A stretch of 18,989 nt of DNA from an uncultured Alphaproteobacteria bacterium (GCA_913064755.1 CAJYBQ010000013.1:1-18989); one strand, 5' to 3'; counted from the first letter of the stretch, positions 1 to 7,574 are shown. The notes: generated from the sequence alone by a model not told the origin. Made by a program: numbers and translations.

Positions 1-347
1 ATCACCTGGACCGACGTCACGTTGTGAGGGTGATGCGGCGGGTGCACGTCGCCCGGTCGCAGATGGATGACACTGACGGTGATATCGCGCCCGCCGAAAT
101 CCTTGCGCCAGATCGTGCCGTCCGCACCGTCGGCCCGCGCCTGCCCCGCGGCGTTGTTGATCACCTGCCGCACGTCAGCGCGTTCCAGCCCGGCAAGCAC
201 GCCCTGCTGGAACCCTGCACCGTCGATCTTTCCTTCATCGAAGTCCGACAGCAGTGGATCGAGCGCCACGCGAAACGGACCGTCATGCTCCACGTCTGGC
301 CGTGCCTGGCCCATGCGGCTGTTGTTGTGTACCGGGACCGTGGTCAT
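1..347 (-). CDS. Cupin-like protein, N-terminal part (runs off the window)
   Basis: This partial gene begins with ATG at 347-345 and stays open for 115 codons to the left edge. Its start overlaps the stop of the Rieske oxygenase gene as ATGA, so the two are probably translated together. The visible protein is acidic and soluble, with no signal peptide or membrane segment. From about residue 78 it turns into a beta-strand-like stretch ending in a histidine-rich segment (H102, H105, H106, H108, after Pro-Gly-Asp). This resembles the metal-binding first motif of cupins, which bind Fe, Zn or Mn. The rest of the domain is missing, so neither metal set nor function can be assigned. A small cupin beside a Rieske oxygenase could be another oxygenase or an isomerase. 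The family call is tentative; the reading frame itself is well supported by the coupling. Confidence 0.55.
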   Translation of the reverse strand, partial: MTTVPVHNNSRMGQARPDVEHDGPFRVALDPLLSDFDEGKIDGAGFQQGVLAGLERADVRQVINNAAGQARADGADGTIWRKDFGGRDITVSVIHLRPGDVHPPHHPHNVTSVQV

Positions 348-1702
348 TGCAGGTCTGCCTCGTAGCTTCTGAGGCCACTGCGGATGTGCTCACGGCGTTC
401 GGCATCGACCAGGTCGTCGCCGCTGCGGTAGATGTCCGCGACCCGCTTTGCCATGTCCGAAATCGCCTGGCTGTCCTCGCTGTTCGACCGGGGCACGCGC
501 AGGACGGTGTCGCCACCATAGGTCGGGATGGGTGAGGTGACCTTGTCAGTCGGCAGCATCGGCGCTTCACCCCTGGCGTGGCTCTTGATCGCGTTGCGCA
601 GTCGACGCCGGTAGAGACTGACACCGCGATCCGTCGAACCGAGACGCTCGCGCTTGTGCACCGTGCGTGGCCCCTGGCTGGACCATGCCTCGTAGTCGCC
701 GGGATCGCGCTGCATCTCCTCGTAGGTCCGCTGATCGGTCTGGCCGTAGAAGTCGACGCTGTTGTATCCGCAGAGGTCCTTGCGCCCGCGTCCGTGCGGA
801 TCGGTTTCCGCGTTGAAGTGCCGCCAGGCGATGGTGATCGAGTTCTCGTCATCCACGGGCACCACCCAGCGGGTCAGGCCGGTACGCACGAAATAGGTCG
901 ATCTGTCCCCGTCGATATGCATGCCGCCGTTCTGGGAGAAATTCGGCAGCATGTGGTCGTGAACGCGGAACCAGAGGAAATCCTCCACCCGTCGCGTGGA
1001 GGTGTAGAAGACACCATTGCCCGCCGCGCGCTCGTGGTAGTCGACGGTCGGCAGGTTCACCAGGTTGGCCTGGAACTGCACCCGGTTCATCAGGGAGTGC
1101 AGGAAGGATACGTGGTAGGGGTCGATCCCGTTCTCGAACATCTGCACCCAGTTCGCCGGGGACGGGACCATGTAGGGCACCATCTCGTCGTCCGGCAGTT
1201 CCATCGTGTCGAAATGGGGAAAGGCCGGCATCTGGTCCGGCGGGCCCATGTAGGCGAAGATCATGCCCTTGTATTCGACAACCGGGTAGGCACCGTGGCA
1301 GGTCCGTCCCGCGATCTTGCTGCTGGCCGGTTCGCCGGGCGTCTCCAGGATCGTGCCGTCGGTGCCGAACAGCCAGCCATGGTAGCAGCACCGCAGACCC
1401 CGGTCGGTGACGATGCCATATTCCAGCGAGGCATTGCGATGACTGCACAGCAGGTGCAGCAATCCGTATTTCCCCTTCTTGTCACGGAACAGCACCAGGT
1501 CCTCGCCCAGGCGCCGGATGCGCAGCGGCAGATCGCTCACCATCGACGCCATGGCGATCGGGTGCCAGAAACGGCGCAGGTATTCACCGCATGGTTCGCC
1601 GGGACCGACCTTCGTCAGTTCATCATCGGGTTCCAGCGATTGCAGGGTGTTGCGCTCGTAGCCCCGGAAGGCGCCGGTCGGAAGTTCAGGTATGGAAGTC
1701 AT
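344..1702 (-). CDS. Rieske non-heme iron oxygenase, alpha subunit (phthalate dioxygenase-like)
   Basis: This 452-residue protein is the catalytic subunit of a Rieske ring-hydroxylating or demethylating oxygenase. The Rieske [2Fe-2S] site is visible as C86-x-H88 and C105-x2-H108 with a 16-residue gap. The mononuclear iron site has the N/E-x3-D-x2-H-x4-H pattern: E190, D194, H197 and H202. D336, eight residues before a Gln-Gly-Pro motif, is the likely third iron ligand. The downstream RERLGSTD-like stretch is typical of the phthalate 4,5-dioxygenase/vanillate demethylase branch, whose enzymes act on aromatic acids, O-methyl or N-methyl groups. The ATG at 1702 has an AGGA Shine-Dalgarno sequence. 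The frame stays open further upstream to 2020, but that part runs antisense to the small plus-strand gene and the amidase start. No ferredoxin or reductase partner lies in the window, so electrons must come from elsewhere. The substrate is unknown. Confidence 0.93.
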   Translation of the reverse strand: MTSIPELPTGAFRGYERNTLQSLEPDDELTKVGPGEPCGEYLRRFWHPIAMASMVSDLPLRIRRLGEDLVLFRDKKGKYGLLHLLCSHRNASLEYGIVTDRGLRCCYHGWLFGTDGTILETPGEPASSKIAGRTCHGAYPVVEYKGMIFAYMGPPDQMPAFPHFDTMELPDDEMVPYMVPSPANWVQMFENGIDPYHVSFLHSLMNRVQFQANLVNLPTVDYHERAAGNGVFYTSTRRVEDFLWFRVHDHMLPNFSQNGGMHIDGDRSTYFVRTGLTRWVVPVDDENSITIAWRHFNAETDPHGRGRKDLCGYNSVDFYGQTDQRTYEEMQRDPGDYEAWSSQGPRTVHKRERLGSTDRGVSLYRRRLRNAIKSHARGEAPMLPTDKVTSPIPTYGGDTVLRVPRSNSEDSQAISDMAKRVADIYRSGDDLVDAERREHIRSGLRSYEADLQ

Positions 1703-1768
1703 GCGATTTTCCTGTGGTCTTGCGTCATGCTGCAGTGCAACATGATCGTCTGAACCGGCGGTGGTACG
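1703..1768. promoter_or_regulatory. Divergent intergenic region (Rieske / AtzG-like)
   Basis: This 66-bp gap separates two divergent transcription units and must hold at least part of both promoters. I found no convincing -35/-10 pair. The only symmetry is weak, around the CTGCAG at 1729-1734. The AGGA ribosome binding site of the Rieske gene lies at its left side. The words shared by the two candidate LysR boxes (ACTCTAT/ATAGAGT) are absent, so these genes may be controlled differently from the long operon. Confidence 0.35.
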
Positions 1769-1984
1769 ATGCACGATGATGAGAGCGATGCGCCGTCGGA
1801 AGGCGCTGTCCAGATGGTGACACGGCTGCAGGACGTGTCGGTTCCCGATGCCGAACTCGCCGGCGTCGAACAAGCAGCCCGCCGATTGAACGACGCGACA
1901 AGAAATCTTGCGGATGCGTCGTCCGTGCTCTGCGATCCCTTCGCCTTCGGCGCGGCGCTGCGGCACCGCTCGGGAAGCAGCTGA
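1769..1984 (+). CDS. Small AtzG/GatC-like protein, probable partner subunit of the amidase
   Basis: This 71-residue protein is encoded directly before the amidase; its TGA overlaps the amidase ATG (TGATG at 1982-1986), a classic sign of translational coupling and often of 1:1 complexes. It is acidic and helical, with no signal peptide. Its pattern is a Leu-rich start, Pro-Asp-Ala-Glu, a Val about four residues on, then spaced Leu and Asp-Pro-Phe near the end. This recalls GatC, the small GatA partner, and AtzG/HpxX, small partners of AtzE-type amidases (AtzE is a 1-carboxybiuret hydrolase). The match is by pattern only and could be coincidental at this length. The ATG at 1769 has a weak ribosome binding site; an alternative ATG at 1814 would trim 15 residues. 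I am fairly confident that it is a real gene and less so of the family. Confidence 0.6.
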   Translation: MHDDESDAPSEGAVQMVTRLQDVSVPDAELAGVEQAARRLNDATRNLADASSVLCDPFAFGAALRHRSGSS

Positions 1985-3378
1985 TGGGACAGATCGAAGA
2001 TCTTTCCCGGCGACTGGCACGCGGCGAGATCACCAGCCTCGCACTTGTGGAGGAACGGCTTGCGGGCATCGAGAGAACGGCTGCCGACCTCAACTGTTTC
2101 ATTCATGTAGACGCGGCAGGCGCCCTGACCACCGCGCGGAACGTCGACCGCGAACGTGGCGCGGGCCATCTTCGCGGGCCTCTGCACGGTATTCCCATGG
2201 CCTGGAAGGACGTGCTGGGCACGGTTGCGCGACAGCCGACCGGTGGTGCCATCCCCTCGCAGGAGAGCCGCGGCCAGCAGGCGACGATCGTCGCGCGGCT
2301 GGTTGCGGCAGGCGCCATTCCGCTCGGCACGTTGAACATGGATGAATTCGCGGCGGGTGGCACGGGTGCCAACGCGCATTTCGGGCGCTGCACGAACCCC
2401 TGGGACACGGCGCGCATCACCGGTGGTTCGTCCAGCGGCTCGGCGGCGGCCGTTGCAGCCGGACTGGTGCCGTTCTCCATCGGGTCCGACGCGGGCGGAT
2501 CGACACGCCTGCCCGCCGCCATGTGCGGCGTCACGGGTCTCAAACCGACCTATGGCCGGGTCAGCCGCAGCGGCGCCCTGGCCCGCAGCTGGTCCATGGA
2601 CTGCCTTGGCCCGCTGGCCTGTTCCGCCGCGGACTGCGCGACCGTCTTCCAGATCATCGCCGGACCGGATCCGTGTGACCCGACCACGCTCGGTGCACCG
2701 CCGGTCATGCCCCTGCCCCGATCGCTCGAAGGCGTTCGCATCGGCCTCGCGACGTCGGCCGATGACGACGGCATCGCGACCAGCGTCCGTCTGGCCATCT
2801 CCGAAGCCGCGGCCGTTCTCGCAGACCTCGGCCTCGCGCCCACCCCGGTCGCACTCCAGCACGTGCAGGCCTGCAACGACCTGCAGCAGATTCTCGTCAA
2901 ATGCGAGGCCGCGACGATGCATGGTCGTCGGCTGCGCAATGCGCCGGAAAGCATCGGCATCGAAGCGCGCAGCGTCATTCGCGAGGGACTGCTGCTTCCG
3001 GCAACCCGCTACATCGAGGCACTGGGCCTGAGGCAGACGATGCTGGATCGGTTCGTGGCCACGGCATTCGCGCATGCGGACATCATCCTGGCGCCGGTCT
3101 ATCCCGACGAGGCCCCGACCGCGAAACCCGGTGACCAGGACCCCCGTGCCATCGAGGCAGCCTTCACGGCCTCGGCCCGGCAGACACGCTATGCCAACTA
3201 TCTCGGATTGCCCGCGCTGACCGTTCCGGCAGGTTCCGGTCCGAACGGCATGCCGCTGGCGTTCCAGTTGATCGGACGCCCCTTCTCGGACACCCTTCTG
3301 CTGTCCGTCGCGATGCGGTTCCAGGATGTCACCGCGTATCACCTGCAGCGCCCGCCGATACATCTTCACGCCGCGTAG
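1984..3378 (+). CDS. Amidase signature family hydrolase (GatA/AtzE-like)
   Basis: This 464-residue enzyme belongs to the amidase signature family, which hydrolyses amide, carbamate or ureide bonds with a Ser-cisSer-Lys triad. All three residues are present: K75 in a Pro-Met-Ala-Trp-Lys-Asp motif, cis-Ser S149 in GGSSSGS and nucleophile S173 in GSDAGGS. The S149-S173 spacing of 24 equals that of FAAH (217 and 241). The NMDEF box at 118-122 is typical of GatA and AtzE. The length fits a single-domain amidase, without the extra C-terminal domain of allophanate hydrolases. The start is the ATG at 1984, coupled to the small gene before it. No GatB is nearby, so a role in tRNA amidation is unlikely; release of ammonia from a pathway intermediate is more likely. 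Its 3' end overlaps the aldolase gene tail-to-tail by 13 bp. The substrate is unknown. Confidence 0.9.
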   Translation: MGQIEDLSRRLARGEITSLALVEERLAGIERTAADLNCFIHVDAAGALTTARNVDRERGAGHLRGPLHGIPMAWKDVLGTVARQPTGGAIPSQESRGQQATIVARLVAAGAIPLGTLNMDEFAAGGTGANAHFGRCTNPWDTARITGGSSSGSAAAVAAGLVPFSIGSDAGGSTRLPAAMCGVTGLKPTYGRVSRSGALARSWSMDCLGPLACSAADCATVFQIIAGPDPCDPTTLGAPPVMPLPRSLEGVRIGLATSADDDGIATSVRLAISEAAAVLADLGLAPTPVALQHVQACNDLQQILVKCEAATMHGRRLRNAPESIGIEARSVIREGLLLPATRYIEALGLRQTMLDRFVATAFAHADIILAPVYPDEAPTAKPGDQDPRAIEAAFTASARQTRYANYLGLPALTVPAGSGPNGMPLAFQLIGRPFSDTLLLSVAMRFQDVTAYHLQRPPIHLHAA

Positions 3379-4142
3379 TCCGGGCAGACGTCGCCGGCAA
3401 GCCGCGTCAGGGCCGTCCAGTCGCGTCCGTTCTCATCGACAATGCCCCGGGCCGCCATCTGCCCGGACGCATGGGCGATGATCTTCTCGTCGGGCCAGAC
3501 CAGGCGGTCGACGCCGCCGATGCTCATGGCAGCCACCTGCGCGCGGCAGGCCATCTCCAGGTAGTGATGCCGGAAGAAGGCTTCGGCAACCGTGCGACCG
3601 GTGACCAGCACGCCGTGATTGCGCAGGATCATGACGTCCTTGTCGCCCAGGTCGCGCACCAGCAGTTCACGCATGCGCGGTTCGAACTCGAAGCCGTGAA
3701 AGTCGTGGTAACTCAGATTGTCGTGAAAGATCATCGCGTGCTGACAGAGGGGCAGCAGGCCGTATTTCTGCGCCCCGACCGCCATGTTGGCAGGACTGTG
3801 CGTGTGAAACACCGCGTTCACATCGGGCCGGGCCTCCAGGATGCCGCCGTGAATGACCAGCCCGCCGGGGCTGACCCGCCCCGCTGGCGAGGCCGGGTCG
3901 TCAGCGTGAAAGCCGGAACTGAGCAGGCTTGACGCGCTGACCTGCTCGAAGAGTTCGTCATCCCGCTTGATCAGGAAATGATCCGGCCGATCCGGTATCC
4001 GGACAGACAGGTGATTGTAGGTCAGATCATCGAAACCCGCGCGCTGGATCATGCGATAGGCCATCGCCAGATGACGTCGCTCCCGCCATTCGGCGGCCGT
4101 GAAACGGGCATTTCCTTCGGTTTTCATTGCGCTTTTCTGCAC
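3366..4142 (-). CDS. Class II aldolase/adducin family protein
   Basis: This protein of about 258 residues carries the class II aldolase/adducin fold. Zinc ligands are visible as H113-x-H115 (HTHS) and H176 (RNHG). In L-fuculose-phosphate aldolase the catalytic Glu lies four residues before a conserved His; here that place is Gly94 (GGLVIH), as in adducin-like members whose reaction is often decarboxylation or unknown. It is therefore unsafe to call it a true aldolase. I chose the GTG at 4142 because a strong GGAGG lies nine bases upstream, inside the end of the ABC ATPase gene, and the ATPase stop is only four bases away. The ATG at 4127, five codons later, is the alternative but would lie 24 bases from that site. 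This is the last gene of the long operon; its end overlaps the convergent amidase gene. Confidence 0.88.
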   Translation of the reverse strand: MQKSAMKTEGNARFTAAEWRERRHLAMAYRMIQRAGFDDLTYNHLSVRIPDRPDHFLIKRDDELFEQVSASSLLSSGFHADDPASPAGRVSPGGLVIHGGILEARPDVNAVFHTHSPANMAVGAQKYGLLPLCQHAMIFHDNLSYHDFHGFEFEPRMRELLVRDLGDKDVMILRNHGVLVTGRTVAEAFFRHHYLEMACRAQVAAMSIGGVDRLVWPDEKIIAHASGQMAARGIVDENGRDWTALTRLAGDVCPDYAA

Positions 4143-4146
4143 CGTG

Positions 4147-5223
4147 TCAATCCTCCAGCAAGAAGCCGGTCTCCGGCTGCCAGACGACACCGACCTCGGC
4201 CCCGGCGACCAGCCCGGCCGTCACGCTGGGATGGGTATCGACGATCACGGTCTGATCCATGCCGATGTCGACCTCGATCTTGATCACGTTCCCGACGAAC
4301 CGGGTCATGATGATCTGTCCGTCCAGACGGTTCGTTCCGTTCAGCGCGGTGTTCTTCGGCACGATCGTCAGTTGTTCGGGGCGGATGCCAAGCACCGCAC
4401 CGCCCGTCGGAACCGGACGCTCCGCCGGCATCACCACCTTGATCTCGCTGCCGTTGAAGCCCGTCGCCACGTGATCGGACCGCTGCTCGGCCCCGGAAAC
4501 CGGGATCAGGTTGATCGATCCGATGAAGTCGGCAACGAACTTGGTCCTGGGCGTATCGTAGAGCTCCTTCGCCGAACCGATCTGCTCCAGCACACCCTCG
4601 TTCATGACCGCGATCCGGTCGGACATGTTCATCGCCTCGACCTGGTCATGGGTGACATAGATCGTCGTGATACCCAGGCTCTTCTGGATGTTGCGCAGCT
4701 CGATCTGCATCGATTCCCTGAGCTTCAGGTCCAGCGCGCCCAGCGGCTCGTCCATCAACAGCACGCGGGGCGTATGTGCCACCGCGCGGGCGACGGCAAC
4801 GCGCTGCTGCTGCCCGCCACTGAGTTCCGATGGATAGCGGTCCTTCACGCCGGGCAGTTCGACCAGTTGAAGCAGGTCCCACACACGCGTCCTGATCTCG
4901 CCTGCCGAAGCGCCGCGTTCCTTCAGCGCGAAACCGATGTTCTCCTCGATGGTCATGTGCGGGAACAGGGCATAGTCCTGGAAGACCATGCCGATCCCGC
5001 GTTTCTGGGGCGGCTTCCCCGTAACATCCTCGTCGCCGATATAGACCGATCCCTCGGTTGGCTGGATGAAGCCCGCAACAAGACGAAGGGTGGTGGTCTT
5101 GCCGCAACCGGATGGACCGAGAAGCGTCAGGAACTCGCCCTCCCGAATATCGAGATCCAGAGGCTGCAGCGCCGTGAAGTTGCCGTAGCGCTTGACGGCC
5201 TTGCGAAAGGTGACCTTGGACAT
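4147..5223 (-). CDS. ABC transporter ATP-binding protein (PotA-like, polyamine/opine type)
   Basis: This 358-residue ATPase powers the importer encoded upstream. Motifs appear in order: Walker A GPSGCGKTT (36-44), Q-loop Q82, signature LSGGQ (134-138), Walker B ending MDEP (157-160) and H-loop H192. The C-terminal 120 residues match the TOBE-type regulatory domain of the PotA/MalK/UgpC group. The Phe-Gln-Asp-Tyr-Ala-Leu-Phe-Pro-His stretch after the Q-loop is typical of ATPases for spermidine/putrescine, Fe3+ or opine importers. The start at 5223 has CAGGAG eleven bases upstream. It is the only ATPase in the cluster and probably forms a homodimer under the two different permeases. It lies 58 bases after the second binding-protein gene, with a stem-loop between, and four bases before the aldolase start. 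Confidence 0.95.
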   Translation of the reverse strand: MSKVTFRKAVKRYGNFTALQPLDLDIREGEFLTLLGPSGCGKTTTLRLVAGFIQPTEGSVYIGDEDVTGKPPQKRGIGMVFQDYALFPHMTIEENIGFALKERGASAGEIRTRVWDLLQLVELPGVKDRYPSELSGGQQQRVAVARAVAHTPRVLLMDEPLGALDLKLRESMQIELRNIQKSLGITTIYVTHDQVEAMNMSDRIAVMNEGVLEQIGSAKELYDTPRTKFVADFIGSINLIPVSGAEQRSDHVATGFNGSEIKVVMPAERPVPTGGAVLGIRPEQLTIVPKNTALNGTNRLDGQIIMTRFVGNVIKIEVDIGMDQTVIVDTHPSVTAGLVAGAEVGVVWQPETGFLLED

Positions 5224-5262
5224 CTGCCGTACTGCTCCTGATGTTCGAGAGGGTGAGTGAAA

Positions 5263-5280
5263 GGACCTGGAAGGCGGTCC
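5263..5280 (-). terminator. Intercistronic stem-loop after the second binding-protein gene
   Basis: On the minus-strand transcript the arms GGACC and GGTCC form a five-base-pair stem with an eight-base loop, followed by TTTCACT. It starts one base after the stop of the binding-protein gene and precedes the ATPase gene. The stem is short, so it is more likely a leaky attenuator or a 3'-end stabiliser than a full terminator. Confidence 0.4.
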
Positions 5281-5281
5281 G

Positions 5282-6358
5282 TTACTGACTGGAGACCATG
5301 CGGTTCCACTGATCGATCCAGTTGCTGGTATCGACCTTGCCGTAGTCGACGCGGAGCGCCTTCGCGATCATCGCGGGGTCCAGCTCCAGCATTTCAGCCA
5401 GCAGCGGGTCCTCGCCCAGCCTGGCGATCACTTCCTGGTTGACGGGCATGACACCGTTCTTGGTCGCGGCGCGGTACTGGAAGTCCGAACCGATGTATTC
5501 GTTGACGAACCAGACGGCGGCTTCCTTGTTCTCGCTGGATTCCATGACGCCCAGCCAGCCTTCCTTGGCCACGCCCTTGATCTCGTCATTGATCACGGGG
5601 TGCACGCTGGTAACCGGGTATCCGGCGTTCTTGGCGCGCACGCACCAGCCGGCATGAACCACGGCGGCGTAGATGTCGCCGCTGCCGAACTGGGTGATCG
5701 TCTCACCGCCGCGCGACCAGAACTTCAGGGCCTTCAGGCTCTTGATCAGTTCGATGCCGGGTTCGACGTTCACCTCGTCACCACCGGCGGCATAGGCAAA
5801 GCCGCCGAAATTGGCCAGGCCGCCACCGGACGTGATGTCGGGGATCGAGATGCGGCCTTCCAGCGCCGGTATGGCCAGGTCCTTGTAGGTGGCAGGCGCG
5901 GCGATGCCGAGTTCCGCGAACTTGTCCTTGTCGTAGCAGATGGTTTCCTGCGTGTTCCAGGATGCCACCATCTTGTCGTTGTACTGGAAGTCGGCCAGGT
6001 AACGGGTGTTTGGCACCTTCGACAGGTCGATCGTTGCCAGGAAGTCCGTTGCGGCGAAATCAGGCACCTGCGCGTCCAGGATTTCCATGACGTCGAACGG
6101 TGCGCGTCCGCGTCCGGCAATCAGCTTGGCGAGGTTCGCCTGGGGGCTGCCGGTCACATATTCGATCTTGCCGCCCAGAGCCTCGAACTTGGGCGTGATG
6201 GTGGCATCGAGGCTTTCCTTCCACGAGCCGCCAAAGGTGGCCACACGCAGGGTTACGCCGTCGAACTTGCCGTCTGCCGCGGCAGGCAGCGCCACCGCGC
6301 CGACGATACCGGCAATCACGAGCCCGCCGGCCAGGTTGATGATGTTTCTCTTGGTCAT
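5282..6358 (-). CDS. Periplasmic substrate-binding protein, PotD-like (copy 2 in the operon)
   Basis: This 358-residue protein is an extracellular solute-binding protein of the spermidine/putrescine-type family. It has a Sec signal peptide: Lys-Arg near the start, a hydrophobic core to about residue 24, and Ala-Ala-Ala before a probable cut after A28. No lipobox Cys is present. The mature protein has just two cysteines, C141 and C239, at the same positions as in its paralogue, so a disulfide is possible. Counted by hand, 225 of 330 mature residues (68%) match the neighbouring binding protein without a gap, so the pair arose by tandem duplication. The ATG at 6358 has AGAGGG nine bases upstream; in-frame codons further upstream are rejected for that reason. 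It probably delivers a related but distinct ligand to the same permeases. True polyamine specificity is not shown. Confidence 0.92.
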   Translation of the reverse strand: MTKRNIINLAGGLVIAGIVGAVALPAAADGKFDGVTLRVATFGGSWKESLDATITPKFEALGGKIEYVTGSPQANLAKLIAGRGRAPFDVMEILDAQVPDFAATDFLATIDLSKVPNTRYLADFQYNDKMVASWNTQETICYDKDKFAELGIAAPATYKDLAIPALEGRISIPDITSGGGLANFGGFAYAAGGDEVNVEPGIELIKSLKALKFWSRGGETITQFGSGDIYAAVVHAGWCVRAKNAGYPVTSVHPVINDEIKGVAKEGWLGVMESSENKEAAVWFVNEYIGSDFQYRAATKNGVMPVNQEVIARLGEDPLLAEMLELDPAMIAKALRVDYGKVDTSNWIDQWNRMVSSQ

Positions 6359-6396
6359 TTTTCGCGTCCCTCTGATTTTCGGGGTCTCGGGAAGCA

Positions 6397-6425
6397 CTGC
6401 AGCGGTGACAGGGCCGCCGCCGCAG
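6397..6425 (-). terminator. Intercistronic stem-loop between the two binding-protein genes
   Basis: On the minus-strand transcript CTGCGGCGG (6425-6417) pairs with CCGCTGCAG (6405-6397), giving nine pairs with one G-U wobble and an 11-base loop. It sits in the 76-base gap between the two binding-protein genes. There is no T-run, so a role in mRNA stabilisation or partial attenuation is more likely than termination. Confidence 0.4.
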
Positions 6426-6434
6426 CGCAGGCCG

Positions 6435-7511
6435 TCAATTCGTCACGATTGCCCGGGTCCATTGGTCGACCCAGTCGCTGATGTTGACTTCGGAGTAGTC
6501 GATGCGGAGCTGCTTGCCGAGCATCTCGGGATCGAGTTCCAGCATCTGCTTGAGCACGGGATCGGCACCCAGCCTGGCGACGACTTCCCTGTTGGTCGGA
6601 AACACGCCCGTCTGCGTCGACAGGGTGAACTGGTTCTCGACGCCGACGAACTCGTTCACGTACCAGAGCGCCGCTTCGTAGTTGCTGGACGACTTCATGA
6701 TGCCGAGGCGTCCGTACTTCTGCACGCCGACGATGCCGTCCTTGATGACGGGATGAACCGTCTGCACCGGGTTTCCGGCATTCTTGGCGCGCACGCACCA
6801 GCCCGCATGGACCACGGCGGCATAGATGTCGCCGGTCTGGAACTGGGTCACGGTCTCACCGCCGCGCGACCAGAACTTCAGCACGTTCATGTCCCGGATC
6901 AGGTCGATGCCGGGCTTGACGTTCTGCAGGTCACCGCCCGCCGCGATGCTGATCGCCGCGAAATTGGCGAGGCCACCCCCCGAGGTGATGTCCGGAATCG
7001 ACAGCCGACCTTTCAGCTCCGGGATCGCCAGGTCACGATAGGTCTTCGGTGCCGGGATACCGAGCTCGGCGAACTTCTCGGTGTTGTAGCAGATGGTCTC
7101 CTGCGTCAGCCAGGAGGCCATGCCCATCTCGTTGTACGACCACGGTTCAAGGTACTTGGTGTTCGGCACCTTCGAGAGATCGATCTTGGCGAGATAGTCG
7201 GTCTGGGCGAAGTCCGGCAGTTGCGCATCCAGGATTTCCATCACGTCGAACGGCGCACGGCCGCGCGCGGCGATCAGCTTGGCAAAGTTGGCCTGCGGGC
7301 TGCCGGTGACGAATTCGATCTTGCCGCCCAGCGCCTCGAACCTGGGCACGATGGACTCCTCGATCGCGGCCTTGTTGGACCCGCCCCACGTGGCGATGCG
7401 CAATGTCACGCCATCGAACTTGCCGTCCGCCAACGCCGCGGGACTCAGGCTGGTGGAGATCGCCAGCGCAGACAGCGCTGCGAGGCCTTTCCATTTCATC
7501 GAACTCGACAT
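6435..7511 (-). CDS. Periplasmic substrate-binding protein, PotD-like (copy 1 in the operon)
   Basis: This 358-residue solute-binding protein is the paralogue of its downstream neighbour, equal in length and cysteine positions (C141, C239). The signal peptide has Lys residues at 6 and 8, a hydrophobic stretch and Ala-Leu-Ala before a probable cut after A28. The best conserved segments between the copies are residues 29-38, the RGRAPFDVMEILDAQ region, the IPDITSGGGLANF region and the YAAVVHAGWCVRAKNAG region, likely hinge and ligand-pocket parts. Differences cluster around residues 121-130, 185-190 and 291-302, which could change specificity. The ATG at 7511 has AGGAG eight bases upstream; a second ATG four codons in is less well placed. 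It follows the second permease by 63 bases, with a hairpin between, and captures the substrate in the periplasm. Confidence 0.92.
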   Translation of the reverse strand: MSSSMKWKGLAALSALAISTSLSPAALADGKFDGVTLRIATWGGSNKAAIEESIVPRFEALGGKIEFVTGSPQANFAKLIAARGRAPFDVMEILDAQLPDFAQTDYLAKIDLSKVPNTKYLEPWSYNEMGMASWLTQETICYNTEKFAELGIPAPKTYRDLAIPELKGRLSIPDITSGGGLANFAAISIAAGGDLQNVKPGIDLIRDMNVLKFWSRGGETVTQFQTGDIYAAVVHAGWCVRAKNAGNPVQTVHPVIKDGIVGVQKYGRLGIMKSSSNYEAALWYVNEFVGVENQFTLSTQTGVFPTNREVVARLGADPVLKQMLELDPEMLGKQLRIDYSEVNISDWVDQWTRAIVTN

Positions 7512-7532
7512 TTTCCAGTCTCCTGTTTTGCT

Positions 7533-7546
7533 GTCCCTTTCGGGAC
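7533..7546 (-). terminator. GAAA-tetraloop hairpin between permease and binding-protein genes
   Basis: On the minus-strand transcript GTCCC-GAAA-GGGAC forms a five-base-pair stem capped by a GNRA tetraloop, an unusually stable small hairpin. It lies between the second permease stop and the first binding-protein ribosome binding site and lacks a T-run. It is probably a processing or stability element that raises binding-protein mRNA over permease mRNA. Confidence 0.4.
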
Positions 7547-7574
7547 GGGGCCTCCCGGTTTCGACATGGGGGAT

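Noticed and set aside
1703..2020. Upstream extension of the Rieske protein to 2020
   Set aside because: The added 106 residues are unlike any Rieske N-terminus and run antisense to the small gene; the ATG at 1702 has a ribosome binding site.
1699..3369. A 556-codon minus-strand frame opposite the amidase
   Set aside because: The amidase has a complete Ser-Ser-Lys triad, whereas the opposing product is Arg/Gly-rich and without motifs.
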